Source: Hymenobacter sp. YIM 151500-1
GTDB lineage: Bacteria > Bacteroidota > Bacteroidia > Cytophagales > Hymenobacteraceae
DNA length: 64,000 nt
Direction: 5' to 3'
Assembly (NCBI RefSeq): GCF_025979885.1
Contig: NZ_CP110139.1
Location: 2,232,001-2,296,000, forward strand
The notes beneath the pieces were generated by a model that was given only the letters and a program-made list of their open reading frames with translations, did no database searches and had not been told where the DNA came from. Below, piece after piece: positions 32,129 through 40,450 of the stretch (position 1 is its first letter; each line of letters starts with the position of its first letter). A program made the translations under genes and the position numbers.

Positions 32129-33964
32129 ATGGCCCGAAGTGGACTGAATACTCGGGGCCCCGTCGCAACGCCGGAGCCCGCCAAAAAACGATTAACCAAA
32201 GAGGATTTTCGGCGCGGGCTGAGGATTTTTCGCTACGTGCTGCCCTACCGGGGCAAGTTTGTGGTGGGCCTGCTGCTGCTGGCCCTCAGCAGCGCCACGT
32301 TTATGGCGTTTCCGTGGATTGCGGGCAAGCTCGTGGACGTGGCCAACGGCACGCCAGTGCGCCTGCCCGGCAGCGGGGCGCTCAGCATCAACCAGATTGC
32401 CCTGGCCCTGTTCGGGGTGATTGTGCTGCAAGGGCTGTTTTCCTTCGGCCGCATCTGGTTTTTCACCCAGGTCAGCGAGTTTACGGTCCGCGACATCCGG
32501 CGCGACTTATACCGGCAGTTTGTGCAGCTGCCCATTCCCTTCTTCGAGAAAAACCGCGTGGGCGAAATCACCTCCCGCATCACCTCCGACGTGGGCCAGA
32601 TTCAGGATACGTTTTCGCTGACCCTGGCCGAGCTGTTCCGGCAGGTGGTGACGCTGCTGGCCAGCGTGGTGTTTATCATGGTGGCCTCCGTGAAGCTGTC
32701 CTTGTTTATGCTGGCCACGTTTCCGGGCCTGGTCATTCTGGCCCTCATCTTCGGGAAGCGCATCCGGAAGGCCGCCCGCACCACCCAGGACGAGCTAGCC
32801 CGCACCAACGTCATCGTGGAGGAAACCTTGCAGGCCATCAACAACGTGAAGGCCTTCACCAACGAGCTGTTTGAGGTGGCCCGCTACAACGACGGCCTCA
32901 CGCGCACGGTGCAGGCGGCCTTGCGCAGCAACCTCTACCGCGGGGCCTTCGTGTCGTTTCTGATTATCGGGCTGTTTGGGGGCATTATCCTGGTGCTATG
33001 GCGCGGGGCTACACTGGTGCAGCTCGGCGACCTGACCATCGGGCAGTTCATGTCGTTTATCCTGTACACCACCTTCATCGGGGCTTCGGTGGCGGGCCTG
33101 GGCGAGATGTACAGCAAAGTGCAAAGCACCCTGGGCGCGTCGGAGCGGATTCTGGAGATTCTGGAGGAGCCTACCGAGCCCACGCACCGTCCCCGCCTGG
33201 CGGGCCGGGCGCCCCTGCACGTGCGCGGCGACATCGACTACCGCCACGTGGCCTTCCGCTACCCCACCCGCCCCGACCTGGCCGTGCTCCAGGACATTAC
33301 CTTCGACATTCAGGCCGGCGAGAAAATTGCGCTGGTAGGGCCGTCGGGGGCCGGTAAAAGCACCATCGTGCAGCTGCTCATGCAGTATTATGAGCTGAGC
33401 GGCGGGCAGATTCTGGTGGATGGTCACCAGATTCAGCAGTACGACTTGACGGAGCTGCGCCGCCACATCGGCATTGTGCCGCAGGAAACCATTCTGTTTG
33501 GGGGCACCATCCGCGAGAATATTGCCTACGGCAAAACCGACGCCACCGACGAGGAAATCACGCAGGCGGCCCGCAAGGCCAACGCCTGGCAGTTCATCAG
33601 CTCCTTCCCCGAGGGCCTCGGCACGGTGGTGGGTGAGCGGGGCATCAAGCTCTCAGGCGGGCAGCGCCAGCGCGTGGCCATTGCCCGCGCCATCCTGAAA
33701 AACCCCGCCATCCTCATCCTCGACGAAGCCACGTCTTCCCTCGACTCCGAAAGCGAAAAGCTGGTGCAGCAGGCCATGGACGAACTGATGGAAGGCCGCA
33801 CCAGCATCATCATTGCCCACCGCCTCAGCACCATCCGCAAAGCCGACAAAATCCTGGTCATCGACGGGGGCCGCATCGTGGAACAAGGCACCCACGAGGA
33901 GCTAGCCCACAACGACAACGGCCTGTACGCCAATCTGCTGCGGTTGCAGTTTGAGTTGAGTTAA
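32129..33964 (+). CDS. ABC exporter, fused permease and ATPase (MsbA/MDR-like)
   Basis: 611 residues, a half-transporter. Residues 35-330 hold six membrane helices of the type I exporter fold. The ATPase domain has Walker A GPSGAGKST (about 405-413), Q-loop VPQETILFGG, signature LSGGQRQR and Walker B ILILDEATSSLD, then the H-loop in IIAHRLSTI. Two copies make one transporter that would flip or export a lipid or drug. The N-terminal 25 residues are hydrophilic, with the lysines that often precede helix 1. A terminator follows. Confidence 0.95.
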   Translation: MARSGLNTRGPVATPEPAKKRLTKEDFRRGLRIFRYVLPYRGKFVVGLLLLALSSATFMAFPWIAGKLVDVANGTPVRLPGSGALSINQIALALFGVIVLQGLFSFGRIWFFTQVSEFTVRDIRRDLYRQFVQLPIPFFEKNRVGEITSRITSDVGQIQDTFSLTLAELFRQVVTLLASVVFIMVASVKLSLFMLATFPGLVILALIFGKRIRKAARTTQDELARTNVIVEETLQAINNVKAFTNELFEVARYNDGLTRTVQAALRSNLYRGAFVSFLIIGLFGGIILVLWRGATLVQLGDLTIGQFMSFILYTTFIGASVAGLGEMYSKVQSTLGASERILEILEEPTEPTHRPRLAGRAPLHVRGDIDYRHVAFRYPTRPDLAVLQDITFDIQAGEKIALVGPSGAGKSTIVQLLMQYYELSGGQILVDGHQIQQYDLTELRRHIGIVPQETILFGGTIRENIAYGKTDATDEEITQAARKANAWQFISSFPEGLGTVVGERGIKLSGGQRQRVAIARAILKNPAILILDEATSSLDSESEKLVQQAMDELMEGRTSIIIAHRLSTIRKADKILVIDGGRIVEQGTHEELAHNDNGLYANLLRLQFELS

Positions 33965-33986
33965 GAGTGTAAGCCTTTGATGCGCG

Positions 33987-34017
33987 AAAGGGCGAAGCGC
34001 GGTGCTTTGCCCTTTTT
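33987..34017 (+). terminator. Intrinsic terminator after the ABC exporter
   Basis: AAAGGGCGAAGC pairs with GCTTTGCCCTTT (one G-U) around GCGGT, followed by TTTTT. Confidence 0.7.
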
Positions 34018-34058
34018 TATCAGCTACTACAAGGCTCGAAATCTGTATTATTGCGGCT

Positions 34059-34553
34059 ATGCAGCCAATTATACTTTCAGACGTTCACCTCTCTCTGCAA
34101 GAATTTCAACAACTTAACCAGCAGGCTATACTACGGCGACGGTGGTGGGTATTTCTACTACCTGTTGTGTATCCGGTTTATAATTTTTGGGCTGAAATTG
34201 ACTTTTCAGATTTATCCTCAATAATTCCATTGGTTATCCTCATTCTGATTTATGCGGTGATAGTAGTTATCGTACTACGTAGGCAGTCTAAACGTCAGTA
34301 TACAGCTACACCGCTTTTCCAACAGTCTACCACCTACACGCTTGCTGACGCTGGAGTGACAGTAATTAATTCATTACAGCATTCTACTCTGGCCTGGAGT
34401 GTGTTCAAGGGTGTTCGGAGAATGGGTCGTTGGTATATTTTGGTTAGCGAAAATCAACAAGGGCTTCTTCTGGATTCTGCGCGCATACAATTGCCTGCAA
34501 CTGAAGCCGATTTATTAAATGCTTTTCAACAGCGTGGACTTCGTTTATTATAA
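34059..34553 (+). CDS. YcxB-like membrane protein (first of three tandem copies)
   Basis: 164 residues. A short polar N-terminus with LSDVHLSLQEFQQLNQQAIL (the hallmark VxLT/S-xEF start of YcxB-like proteins), two membrane helices at about 30-48 and 54-75, then a soluble strand-rich part (TYTLADAGVTVINSLQHSTL, LAWSVFKGVRRMGRWYILVS). YcxB proteins have no established function. The gene is visibly more AT-rich than its neighbours (many ATT, TTA and TTT codons). Start codon ATG at 34059, 19 codons after an earlier open codon. Confidence 0.85.
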   Translation: MQPIILSDVHLSLQEFQQLNQQAILRRRWWVFLLPVVYPVYNFWAEIDFSDLSSIIPLVILILIYAVIVVIVLRRQSKRQYTATPLFQQSTTYTLADAGVTVINSLQHSTLAWSVFKGVRRMGRWYILVSENQQGLLLDSARIQLPATEADLLNAFQQRGLRLL

Positions 34554-34556
34554 ACT

Positions 34557-35072
34557 ATGACGGTCATCAAAATACCTCTGGTACAAATATCTTTTAGCCA
34601 GTATTTATTGACTTCGCTACGGTTTGTGTTTCGAGTGCAGCCCTTATTGCTGATTGGCCTGTTCCCTTTTTTCTCGGTGACTGGCACAGTGGTAGTTGGT
34701 TTGTTAGGGGGCTCCGTTTCAGTAACCACTATGTTTCGCGAAGCGCCCTTTCAATTAGTTGCGGCGGCTTTTTTTGCCTTAATTCCAGTTCTAATGGTGT
34801 GGAGCATGTGGCGCCAGTACCGCGCCAGCACATTTCTGCACGAAGCACCTACTTACACACTAAGCTCCGAAGGTATTGCTGTTCAGTCAGCCTCTTACTC
34901 AACAGAGCTGGCATGGCCAGCTGTAACCCGCGCCCATCGGTTTGGCGCTTGGCTACTTCTTCAGACTTCACAGAACACGGCCTTTTTCCTGGACCTGCGC
35001 CGGGTTGAGGCTCCAGCTACTGCCGAGGACGTACTAACTTTATTGCAGCGAGAAGCAGTTCAAGTAGTCTAA
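34557..35072 (+). CDS. YcxB-like membrane protein (second tandem copy)
   Basis: 171 residues, separated from the first copy by only 3 bases, so the pair is co-transcribed. It shares the N-terminal pattern (VQISFSQYLLTSLRFVF), two membrane helices, and the C-terminal block AWPAVTRAHRFGAWLLLQTS ... FFLDLRRVEAPATAEDV, which matches the third copy. The sequence is AT-rich compared with the rest of the window. Function unknown. Confidence 0.85.
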   Translation: MTVIKIPLVQISFSQYLLTSLRFVFRVQPLLLIGLFPFFSVTGTVVVGLLGGSVSVTTMFREAPFQLVAAAFFALIPVLMVWSMWRQYRASTFLHEAPTYTLSSEGIAVQSASYSTELAWPAVTRAHRFGAWLLLQTSQNTAFFLDLRRVEAPATAEDVLTLLQREAVQVV

Positions 35073-35135
35073 GCCTCAAGCTTCATGAGCTGCTTCTGTT
35101 GCCTCACTGATTTTTGAATTATTGAGCTTCCTGCT

Positions 35136-35660
35136 TTGCCTGCCTCCCTCCGCCTCCCCCAAGTCCAGCTTACCCTCCATGACTACATGGTGCTGAATTA
35201 CCGTTTGTGGCAGGCGCGGCCCGGCACGCGGCGCACCTTTTGGCTGCTGGGGGCGGCGGGCCTGCTGCTGGCTGTGAGCGTGGGGCTGGATGTGGCCCGG
35301 CACGGCAGCATCCGCAACTGGAGCACCGTGGCGTTTCTGGGCGTGGCGGCGCTGTACGCGTTGTTTCGGCAGCAGCTGACGCGCTACCTGCTGCGGCGGG
35401 GCTTCACCGCCCATCAGCCCATCGACTACACCCTGACTGCCACAGAAATTGGGTTGCAAAGCACCCAAGGGCAGGTGCGTACGCCGTGGGCCCGAGTAGC
35501 GCGGGCCGTGTGGGTAGCGCCGGATTGGCTGCTGCTATTTCCGCAGGCCCCGGCCGGCGCCTGCTACTACCTCGACCTGCGCCGCCTGGAGGCCCCAGCC
35601 ACTGCCGCGGCGGTAGAGCAGTTAGTGAGCCAGCACGAGGTGCCGCAGCAGCGACTGTAG
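35136..35660 (+). CDS. YcxB-like membrane protein (third tandem copy), TTG start
   Basis: 174 residues. The frame begins with TTG at 35136, and this start aligns the N-terminus (VQLTLHDYMVLNYRLW) with those of the two preceding copies. The next Met is inside the conserved start. Two membrane helices follow (about 35-55 and 65-80), then TPWARVARAVWVAPDWLLLF and YYLDLRRLEAPATAAAVEQL. Unlike the other two it is GC-rich, like the chromosome. The contrast suggests different ages or origins for the copies. Confidence 0.82.
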   Translation: MPASLRLPQVQLTLHDYMVLNYRLWQARPGTRRTFWLLGAAGLLLAVSVGLDVARHGSIRNWSTVAFLGVAALYALFRQQLTRYLLRRGFTAHQPIDYTLTATEIGLQSTQGQVRTPWARVARAVWVAPDWLLLFPQAPAGACYYLDLRRLEAPATAAAVEQLVSQHEVPQQRL

Positions 35661-36339
35661 CGGGCTGTTTCCCTGTTTTCGAGCCGATGTGTTGCTTGCT
35701 ACTGGCTTTGTGGCGGCTGGTGGCGGCAACATCGGGCCGCTCACATCACTGAGGAAGCAAAAGGTGCGGCAGGCGCGGCGCCGGCCCGCTGGGCGTTGGT
35801 GCTTAGTAGGCTTTCGGGCAGCAGGCTACGTGGCCTACAACGCCTCTGGCTTCCCGGACTTTTTCTGTCAGGCCGGGTAGCCGTAGCCCTTGCCTCTAGC
35901 CGGCGGGAAACGGCCATGAGACCGGAGAAAAAAATAGGTGGCAGCGCGTGCCGGTTTACGCTGGAAACTTTACGCTTCACGGGTGGCGGTACGCTCTACC
36001 GAAAGCACCGAGTTACGGGGTAACTTCGCCACGCCGCTGGCATAGTTGGGCGAAAGTGGTGGCTGATTTATTATAAAGCTATGTACTTTCACCTTCTCAA
36101 CAGACCCAATCTGAACCAGACGCACCGGCAGCCACCCCTGACAACGCCCTCCTGAGATGCCGATTTTCTCACAACAGGACTGTCTTGCCGGATATGATAC
36201 GGGTGGTAGAAAGCAGTTGCGGCGGATTGTTCCCGTTTCGGTGTTTTGAGCCTCCGTGGCGGCAAACAAATGGCAGTACAGGTTATCTGGCAGATTTCTT
36301 TTTTTCTTCTTCCGCTTCCCACTCTTCCCCACTATTTAC
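35661..36339. other. Intergenic region, no gene recognised
   Basis: A 679-base gap between the third YcxB-like gene and the TonB receptor. Short open frames on both strands show no conserved motif or codon pattern. No known riboswitch layout was found, although a CCTGAGATGCCG sequence (36150-36162) was inspected as a TPP-like motif and rejected. It may hold the receptor's promoter and leader or a decayed gene. Confidence 0.5.
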
Positions 36340-39096
36340 ATGAGACACAGCTACTTACTAGCTATTTTCTTCCTATTGCTGAATCTGGTGCCATTGCCTG
36401 GCCGAGGTCAAACCCCGGAAGCCGGGTCCCAGGTGGTGTCGGGCACGGTGCTCACCGATGACGATGAGCCGCTGCCGGGTGCTACCATCTTTCTGGAAGG
36501 CACCTTTATTGGCACCAGTACCGACCAGAACGGCCGCTTTTCGCTTACCGTGCCGCAGTTCAGCCCGCCCGTTACGGTGGTGGTGTCGTTTGTGGGATAC
36601 AGCACCCGCGAAGTGACGCTCCAGGCCCCGCAAACCGACCTACAGGTGGTGCTGGAGCCCAGCCCGGCCCAGCTCAACGAAGTGGTGGTGGCGGCCTCGC
36701 GCATCGAGGAAACCATTCTGCGGGCCCCCGTCACGATTGAGAAGATTTCGGCCCAGCAGATTCAGAAGATTGCCACGCCCGAAATCCTGGGCGGTCTGGG
36801 CCAGTACAAGGGCATCGACGTGAATTCGGCCTCCATGCTGTTCACCAGCATCAGCACGCGCGGCTTCAATACAGCCAAGTCGGAGCGCGTGATTCAGCTC
36901 TACGACTACGCCGACATGCAGCTGCCCTCGCTGAGCCTGAGCCCCGGCAACATGGTGGGCATCCCGGAGCTGGACATGGAAAGTATTGAGGTAGTGCACG
37001 GCCCGTCGTCGGCTTTGTACGGTTCCAACGCCCTGAACGGGGTCATTCTGTTCAACTCCAAAGACCCGTTCACCTACACCGGCCTGTCGGCGCGGGTGCG
37101 GGGCGGGCAGCGCAGCTACCTCGACGCGCAGGTGCGCTACGCCCAGCAGCTGGGCCCGCGGATAGCCTTCAAAGTCATCGGCTCCTACCTCACGGCCCGC
37201 GAGTGGATTGCCCAGGACTACGGCAGCGTCAGCTCCTCAGCCAACCAGCGCGGCTCCCTACTGGGCTACAATGCTGTGAACCGCTACGGCGAGCAGAGCG
37301 TTGGTCTTCCTGGTCCGCCCCGGTTTCCGCAGCTACCCATTACGGGCAAACGTCTTTACGTGCCCGGTTACACTGAAGCCGAGCTGCTGGCCGACGACGA
37401 CCATACCACCTTGTACCGCCTGATGGGCACGATGGCGTTTCTGCTGCGCAACGACCTGAAGCTAAGCCTCGATGCTAAGCGGGCCGTGGGCTCGGCCACC
37501 TACCAGAACCTGAGCCGCTTCCGCATGCACGATTTCGGCACCAACCAGTATAAGGTGGAGCTGAAGAGCAGCCGGGGCTTTCTGCGGGCTTACTCCACGC
37601 AGGATTTCAGCGGTGACACCTACGAGCTGGAGTCGCTGGGTAAGTGGATTCAGACGGCCAACGCTGGGCTGGGCGGCAACCAAAGCACCCAGACCTACGC
37701 CGATTACTACGCCAATACCTGGTACAATACTTACCGCACCCAATATCAGCAGAACGGGGGCTCCGACGTCAGTGCCCAGGACGCGGCGTACCGGGCGGCC
37801 CAGGCCGTGCACCTACCGGCTTCGGACCCCAGGTTTCGGGAGCTGCGCGCCAAATTCATCCAGGACGACAACCTGCGCCAAGGCTCCCGCATCCGCTTCA
37901 ACTCTATTCTGAACGACGCCAGCGGGCAGTATGAGGCGCGGCTACTGCCGGGCTCCAGCCTGGTGCTGGGCGGGGCGTACCGCGAGTACCGCCTGGGCTC
38001 CGGAGGCAAGTACTTCGCCGACCAGGATAAGCGCCTGCGCAACTACGAGGTGGGCGGCTACGCCCAGCTCAGCCAAACCCTGCTGGAAGAGCGCCTGAAG
38101 CTGGCCGTGGCCGGCCGCCTCGACCTGTTTCAGAATTTCGACGCGGCGTTTTCGCCCCGCGCCTCGGCGGTGTACTCGGCCGGCCGCAGCAAGCAGCACA
38201 ACTTTCGTGCTTCCTTTGGGCGTGCCTACCGCCAGCCGGCCCAGCCCGAGCAGTACTTCGGCGCCGACCTGGGCAACTACTACGTGTCGGGCAACGTGGG
38301 CAAGGGCTTTGCCGGCTACAACTTCTTCTACAACGGCCGGCCGCTGACGGAGCGCAATTTCTTCGACCCCAACCGCATCCAGCTAAGCGCCAACGCCGCC
38401 AACCACGCGGTGGAGGTGAAGCCCTTGCAGCTGGAGCGGGTGCGCACCTGGGAGGTAGGCTACCGCGGCCTGGTACTGCCCAAGCTCTACCTCGACGTTA
38501 ACGCGTTTATGAGCCGCTACCAGGACTTTATCGGGTCTACCTCGCTGCTGAGCAACCTGGATGGCACGCGCCCCAGCCCCGAGCAGCTCACCAACCTCGA
38601 CAACTTCAACAGTGGCTACCGCCTGGCCGGCGCCCAGACCCGCTTCGTGTACCTGTGGACCAACAGCACCCAGCCCGTCGAGACGCGTGGCGCGGCCTTG
38701 GGCCTGAACTACTACCTGACCAAGCCGGTTGCCCTGAGCTTCAACTACAGCTACAACGAGCTGGACCGGAAAGGGCTGCCCGACAACTTCCGCACGTTCT
38801 TCAACACGCCCAAGCACAAGTACAACCTGGGAGCCAGCGGCACGCCCATGCGCAACCTGAGCTACGCCGTCAACTACCGCTGGGTGCAGGGCCACTTCCA
38901 GGAAATGCCCTTTGCTGCCGGCGACGTGCCCACCTACTCCACCTTCGACGCCCAGGTAGATTACCAGGTGCCTTCCCTGTATACCACCTTTCAGGCCGGG
39001 GTGTCCAATCTGTTCAATTCCAACAACGTGCAGGTGTACGGCGGCCCCCGCATCGGCCGGCTGGCCTTTGTGGGCGTGCAGGTCGATTTGCAGTAG
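36340..39096 (+). CDS. TonB-dependent outer-membrane receptor with carboxypeptidase-like N-terminal domain
   Basis: 918 residues. Signal peptide MRHSYLLAIFFLLLNLVPLP. Residues 35-110 are a CarboxypepD_reg-like domain (SGTVLTDDDEPLPGATIFLE ... FVGYSTREVTL). The plug begins LNEVVVAASRIEETILRAPV and holds SISTRGFNTAKSERVIQLYD and IEVVHGPSSALYGSNALNGV. The rest is a 22-strand barrel ending RIGRLAFVGVQVDLQ. It imports a siderophore, B12, peptide or glycan with TonB energy. There is no partner SusD-like gene downstream, so it is not a standard SusCD pair. Ligand unknown. Confidence 0.94.
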   Translation: MRHSYLLAIFFLLLNLVPLPGRGQTPEAGSQVVSGTVLTDDDEPLPGATIFLEGTFIGTSTDQNGRFSLTVPQFSPPVTVVVSFVGYSTREVTLQAPQTDLQVVLEPSPAQLNEVVVAASRIEETILRAPVTIEKISAQQIQKIATPEILGGLGQYKGIDVNSASMLFTSISTRGFNTAKSERVIQLYDYADMQLPSLSLSPGNMVGIPELDMESIEVVHGPSSALYGSNALNGVILFNSKDPFTYTGLSARVRGGQRSYLDAQVRYAQQLGPRIAFKVIGSYLTAREWIAQDYGSVSSSANQRGSLLGYNAVNRYGEQSVGLPGPPRFPQLPITGKRLYVPGYTEAELLADDDHTTLYRLMGTMAFLLRNDLKLSLDAKRAVGSATYQNLSRFRMHDFGTNQYKVELKSSRGFLRAYSTQDFSGDTYELESLGKWIQTANAGLGGNQSTQTYADYYANTWYNTYRTQYQQNGGSDVSAQDAAYRAAQAVHLPASDPRFRELRAKFIQDDNLRQGSRIRFNSILNDASGQYEARLLPGSSLVLGGAYREYRLGSGGKYFADQDKRLRNYEVGGYAQLSQTLLEERLKLAVAGRLDLFQNFDAAFSPRASAVYSAGRSKQHNFRASFGRAYRQPAQPEQYFGADLGNYYVSGNVGKGFAGYNFFYNGRPLTERNFFDPNRIQLSANAANHAVEVKPLQLERVRTWEVGYRGLVLPKLYLDVNAFMSRYQDFIGSTSLLSNLDGTRPSPEQLTNLDNFNSGYRLAGAQTRFVYLWTNSTQPVETRGAALGLNYYLTKPVALSFNYSYNELDRKGLPDNFRTFFNTPKHKYNLGASGTPMRNLSYAVNYRWVQGHFQEMPFAAGDVPTYSTFDAQVDYQVPSLYTTFQAGVSNLFNSNNVQVYGGPRIGRLAFVGVQVDLQ

Positions 39097-39175
39097 CCCT
39101 TCTTTTGGATGCCGCCAGCCCGGACGGCGTGCTTAACGCCCGATACTAAAGCTATTGGCAGAGGAGCCCGTAAAA

Positions 39176-39202
39176 GAAAACTGCCGCTGTGCGGCAGTTT
39201 TC
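39176..39202. terminator. Intrinsic terminator after the TonB receptor
   Basis: GAAAACTGCCGC-TGT-GCGGCAGTTTTC, 12-bp perfect stem, with TTTTTA a few bases beyond. It lies 80 bases after the receptor stop. Confidence 0.8.
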
Positions 39203-39251
39203 GCTATTTTTACCCAACAATAACCCCTTCCACACCCTTTCTTCCTCTTGT

Positions 39252-40151
39252 ATGAGTATGACGATTTCTTCGCTGTCGTTGCCGGGCCGCCTGGCCGGGG
39301 CTACCCTGCTGGTAAGCGGCCTGCTGCTGGCCACGGCAGCCCAGGCCCAGATAACAACGCCCCAGCCCAGCCCCAAAAGCACCGTAACCCAGCGCGTAGG
39401 CCTCACCGACGTCACCGTTACTTACTCACGCCCCAGCGCCAAGGGCCGGGCTGTATTTGGCACGCTGGTGCCGTTTGGCAAGCGGTGGCGCACCGGCGCC
39501 AACGCCACCACCACCATCAAGTTTTCGGACGATGTGACCGTGGAAGGCAAAAAGGTGCCGGCCGGCGAATACGGCCTCTACACCATCCCTAACAAGGCCG
39601 AATGGACCGTGGTGTTGAACAAGAACACCAAGCAGGGTGCCAACGTGGACGGCTTCAAGGACGACGAAGACGTGGCCCGCTTCACCATCAAGCCCTACAA
39701 GCTGCCGGCCAAGATGGAAACCTTCACCATCGGCTTCACCGACCTGACGCCCGCCACTGCCGCCGTAGACATGCAGTGGGAAACCACCGGCGCCAAGTTC
39801 AAGGTGACATCGGACGTGGAGCCCAAGGTGATGGCGCAGATTGAGGAGAAGGTTATCAAAAACGCCAATCCTGCTCCCAACGACCTGGCCGCCGCCGCCG
39901 TCTACTACCTCGACAACAACAAGGATATGAAGCAGGCCCTGGAGTGGATGCAGAAGGCCAATGCCACCGACCCTAAGTTCTGGAACGTGCACACCGAGGC
40001 TAAAATCCGCATGAAGATGAAGGACTACGCCGGTGCCACCAAAGCCGCGGAACAGTCGCGCACCTTGGCCCTGGCTGCCAAAAACGCCGACTACGTGAAA
40101 ATGAATGAAGACTTGCTGACCGAGGCCAAGAAGGCCAACGGCGGCAAGTAA
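39252..40151 (+). CDS. DUF2911 secreted protein with TPR-like C-terminus
   Basis: 299 residues. Signal peptide near the N-terminus (LLVSGLLLATAAQA). Residues 35-180 are a DUF2911 domain, recognised by VTYSRPSAKGRAVFGTLVPF, GKRWRTGANATTTIKFSDDV and VPAGEYGLYTIPNKAEWTVV. Residues 200-295 are helical with a TPR look (NDLAAAAVYYLDNNKDMKQA, WNVHTEAKIRMKMKDYAGAT). Function unknown; common in the periplasm of Bacteroidota. Starts at 39252 or the Met two codons later (39258). Followed by a strong terminator. Confidence 0.92.
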   Translation: MSMTISSLSLPGRLAGATLLVSGLLLATAAQAQITTPQPSPKSTVTQRVGLTDVTVTYSRPSAKGRAVFGTLVPFGKRWRTGANATTTIKFSDDVTVEGKKVPAGEYGLYTIPNKAEWTVVLNKNTKQGANVDGFKDDEDVARFTIKPYKLPAKMETFTIGFTDLTPATAAVDMQWETTGAKFKVTSDVEPKVMAQIEEKVIKNANPAPNDLAAAAVYYLDNNKDMKQALEWMQKANATDPKFWNVHTEAKIRMKMKDYAGATKAAEQSRTLALAAKNADYVKMNEDLLTEAKKANGGK

Positions 40152-40173
40152 GCTCCCATTCAGCGTACCCATG

Positions 40174-40207
40174 AAAAGCCCCTGCCGGTTGCGACAGGGG
40201 CTTTTTT
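40174..40207 (+). terminator. Intrinsic terminator after the DUF2911 gene
   Basis: AAAAGCCCCTG and CAGGGGCTTTT form the stem around CCGGTTGCGA, followed by TTTT. Confidence 0.85.
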
Positions 40208-40236
40208 GTATCCTCCATCCACCTAACCAGCAACAC

Positions 40237-40450
40237 AACAGCCCCGGAGGGGCAGTATGTCGGCAGGAAACGACGTCAATAAGATATGTTCAAAAGCCCC
40301 AGCGGGGCGACACCCTGGCGTCAGCAGACGGTGGTGTCGCCCCGCCGGGGCTTCATATTTACAACCATGTTGATTTCTACCGACATGCCGCCCCGCTGGG
40401 GCTGGCTCCTCTCACTTCTCACTTCTCACTTCTCACCTCTCACCTCTAGA
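40237..40450. repeat. Nested double palindrome, family B (copy 2)
   Basis: Outer stem: AGCCCCGGAGGGGCAGTATG at the left and CATGCCGCCCCGCTGGGGCT at about 40386-40405. Inner stem: AAAGCCCCAGCGGGGCGACA (from about 40293) and GTGTCGCCCCGCCGGGGCTT. On the right it is flanked by CTCACTTCTCAC units (40412-40446). The left outer arm has drifted (CCGGAGGGGC instead of CCAGCGGGGC). The sodium symporter gene ends inside the right flank. Confidence 0.9.

Noticed and set aside
36150..36230. Possible TPP riboswitch upstream of the TonB receptor (CCTGAGATGCCG and GATACGGGTGG).
   Set aside because: The two motifs are in the wrong order and at the wrong distance, and no matching P1 or P4/P5 stems could be drawn on either strand.
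35796..36332. Short open frames on both strands in the 35.7-36.3 kb gap.
   Set aside because: No conserved motif, no start context, arginine/serine-rich translation typical of non-coding DNA.
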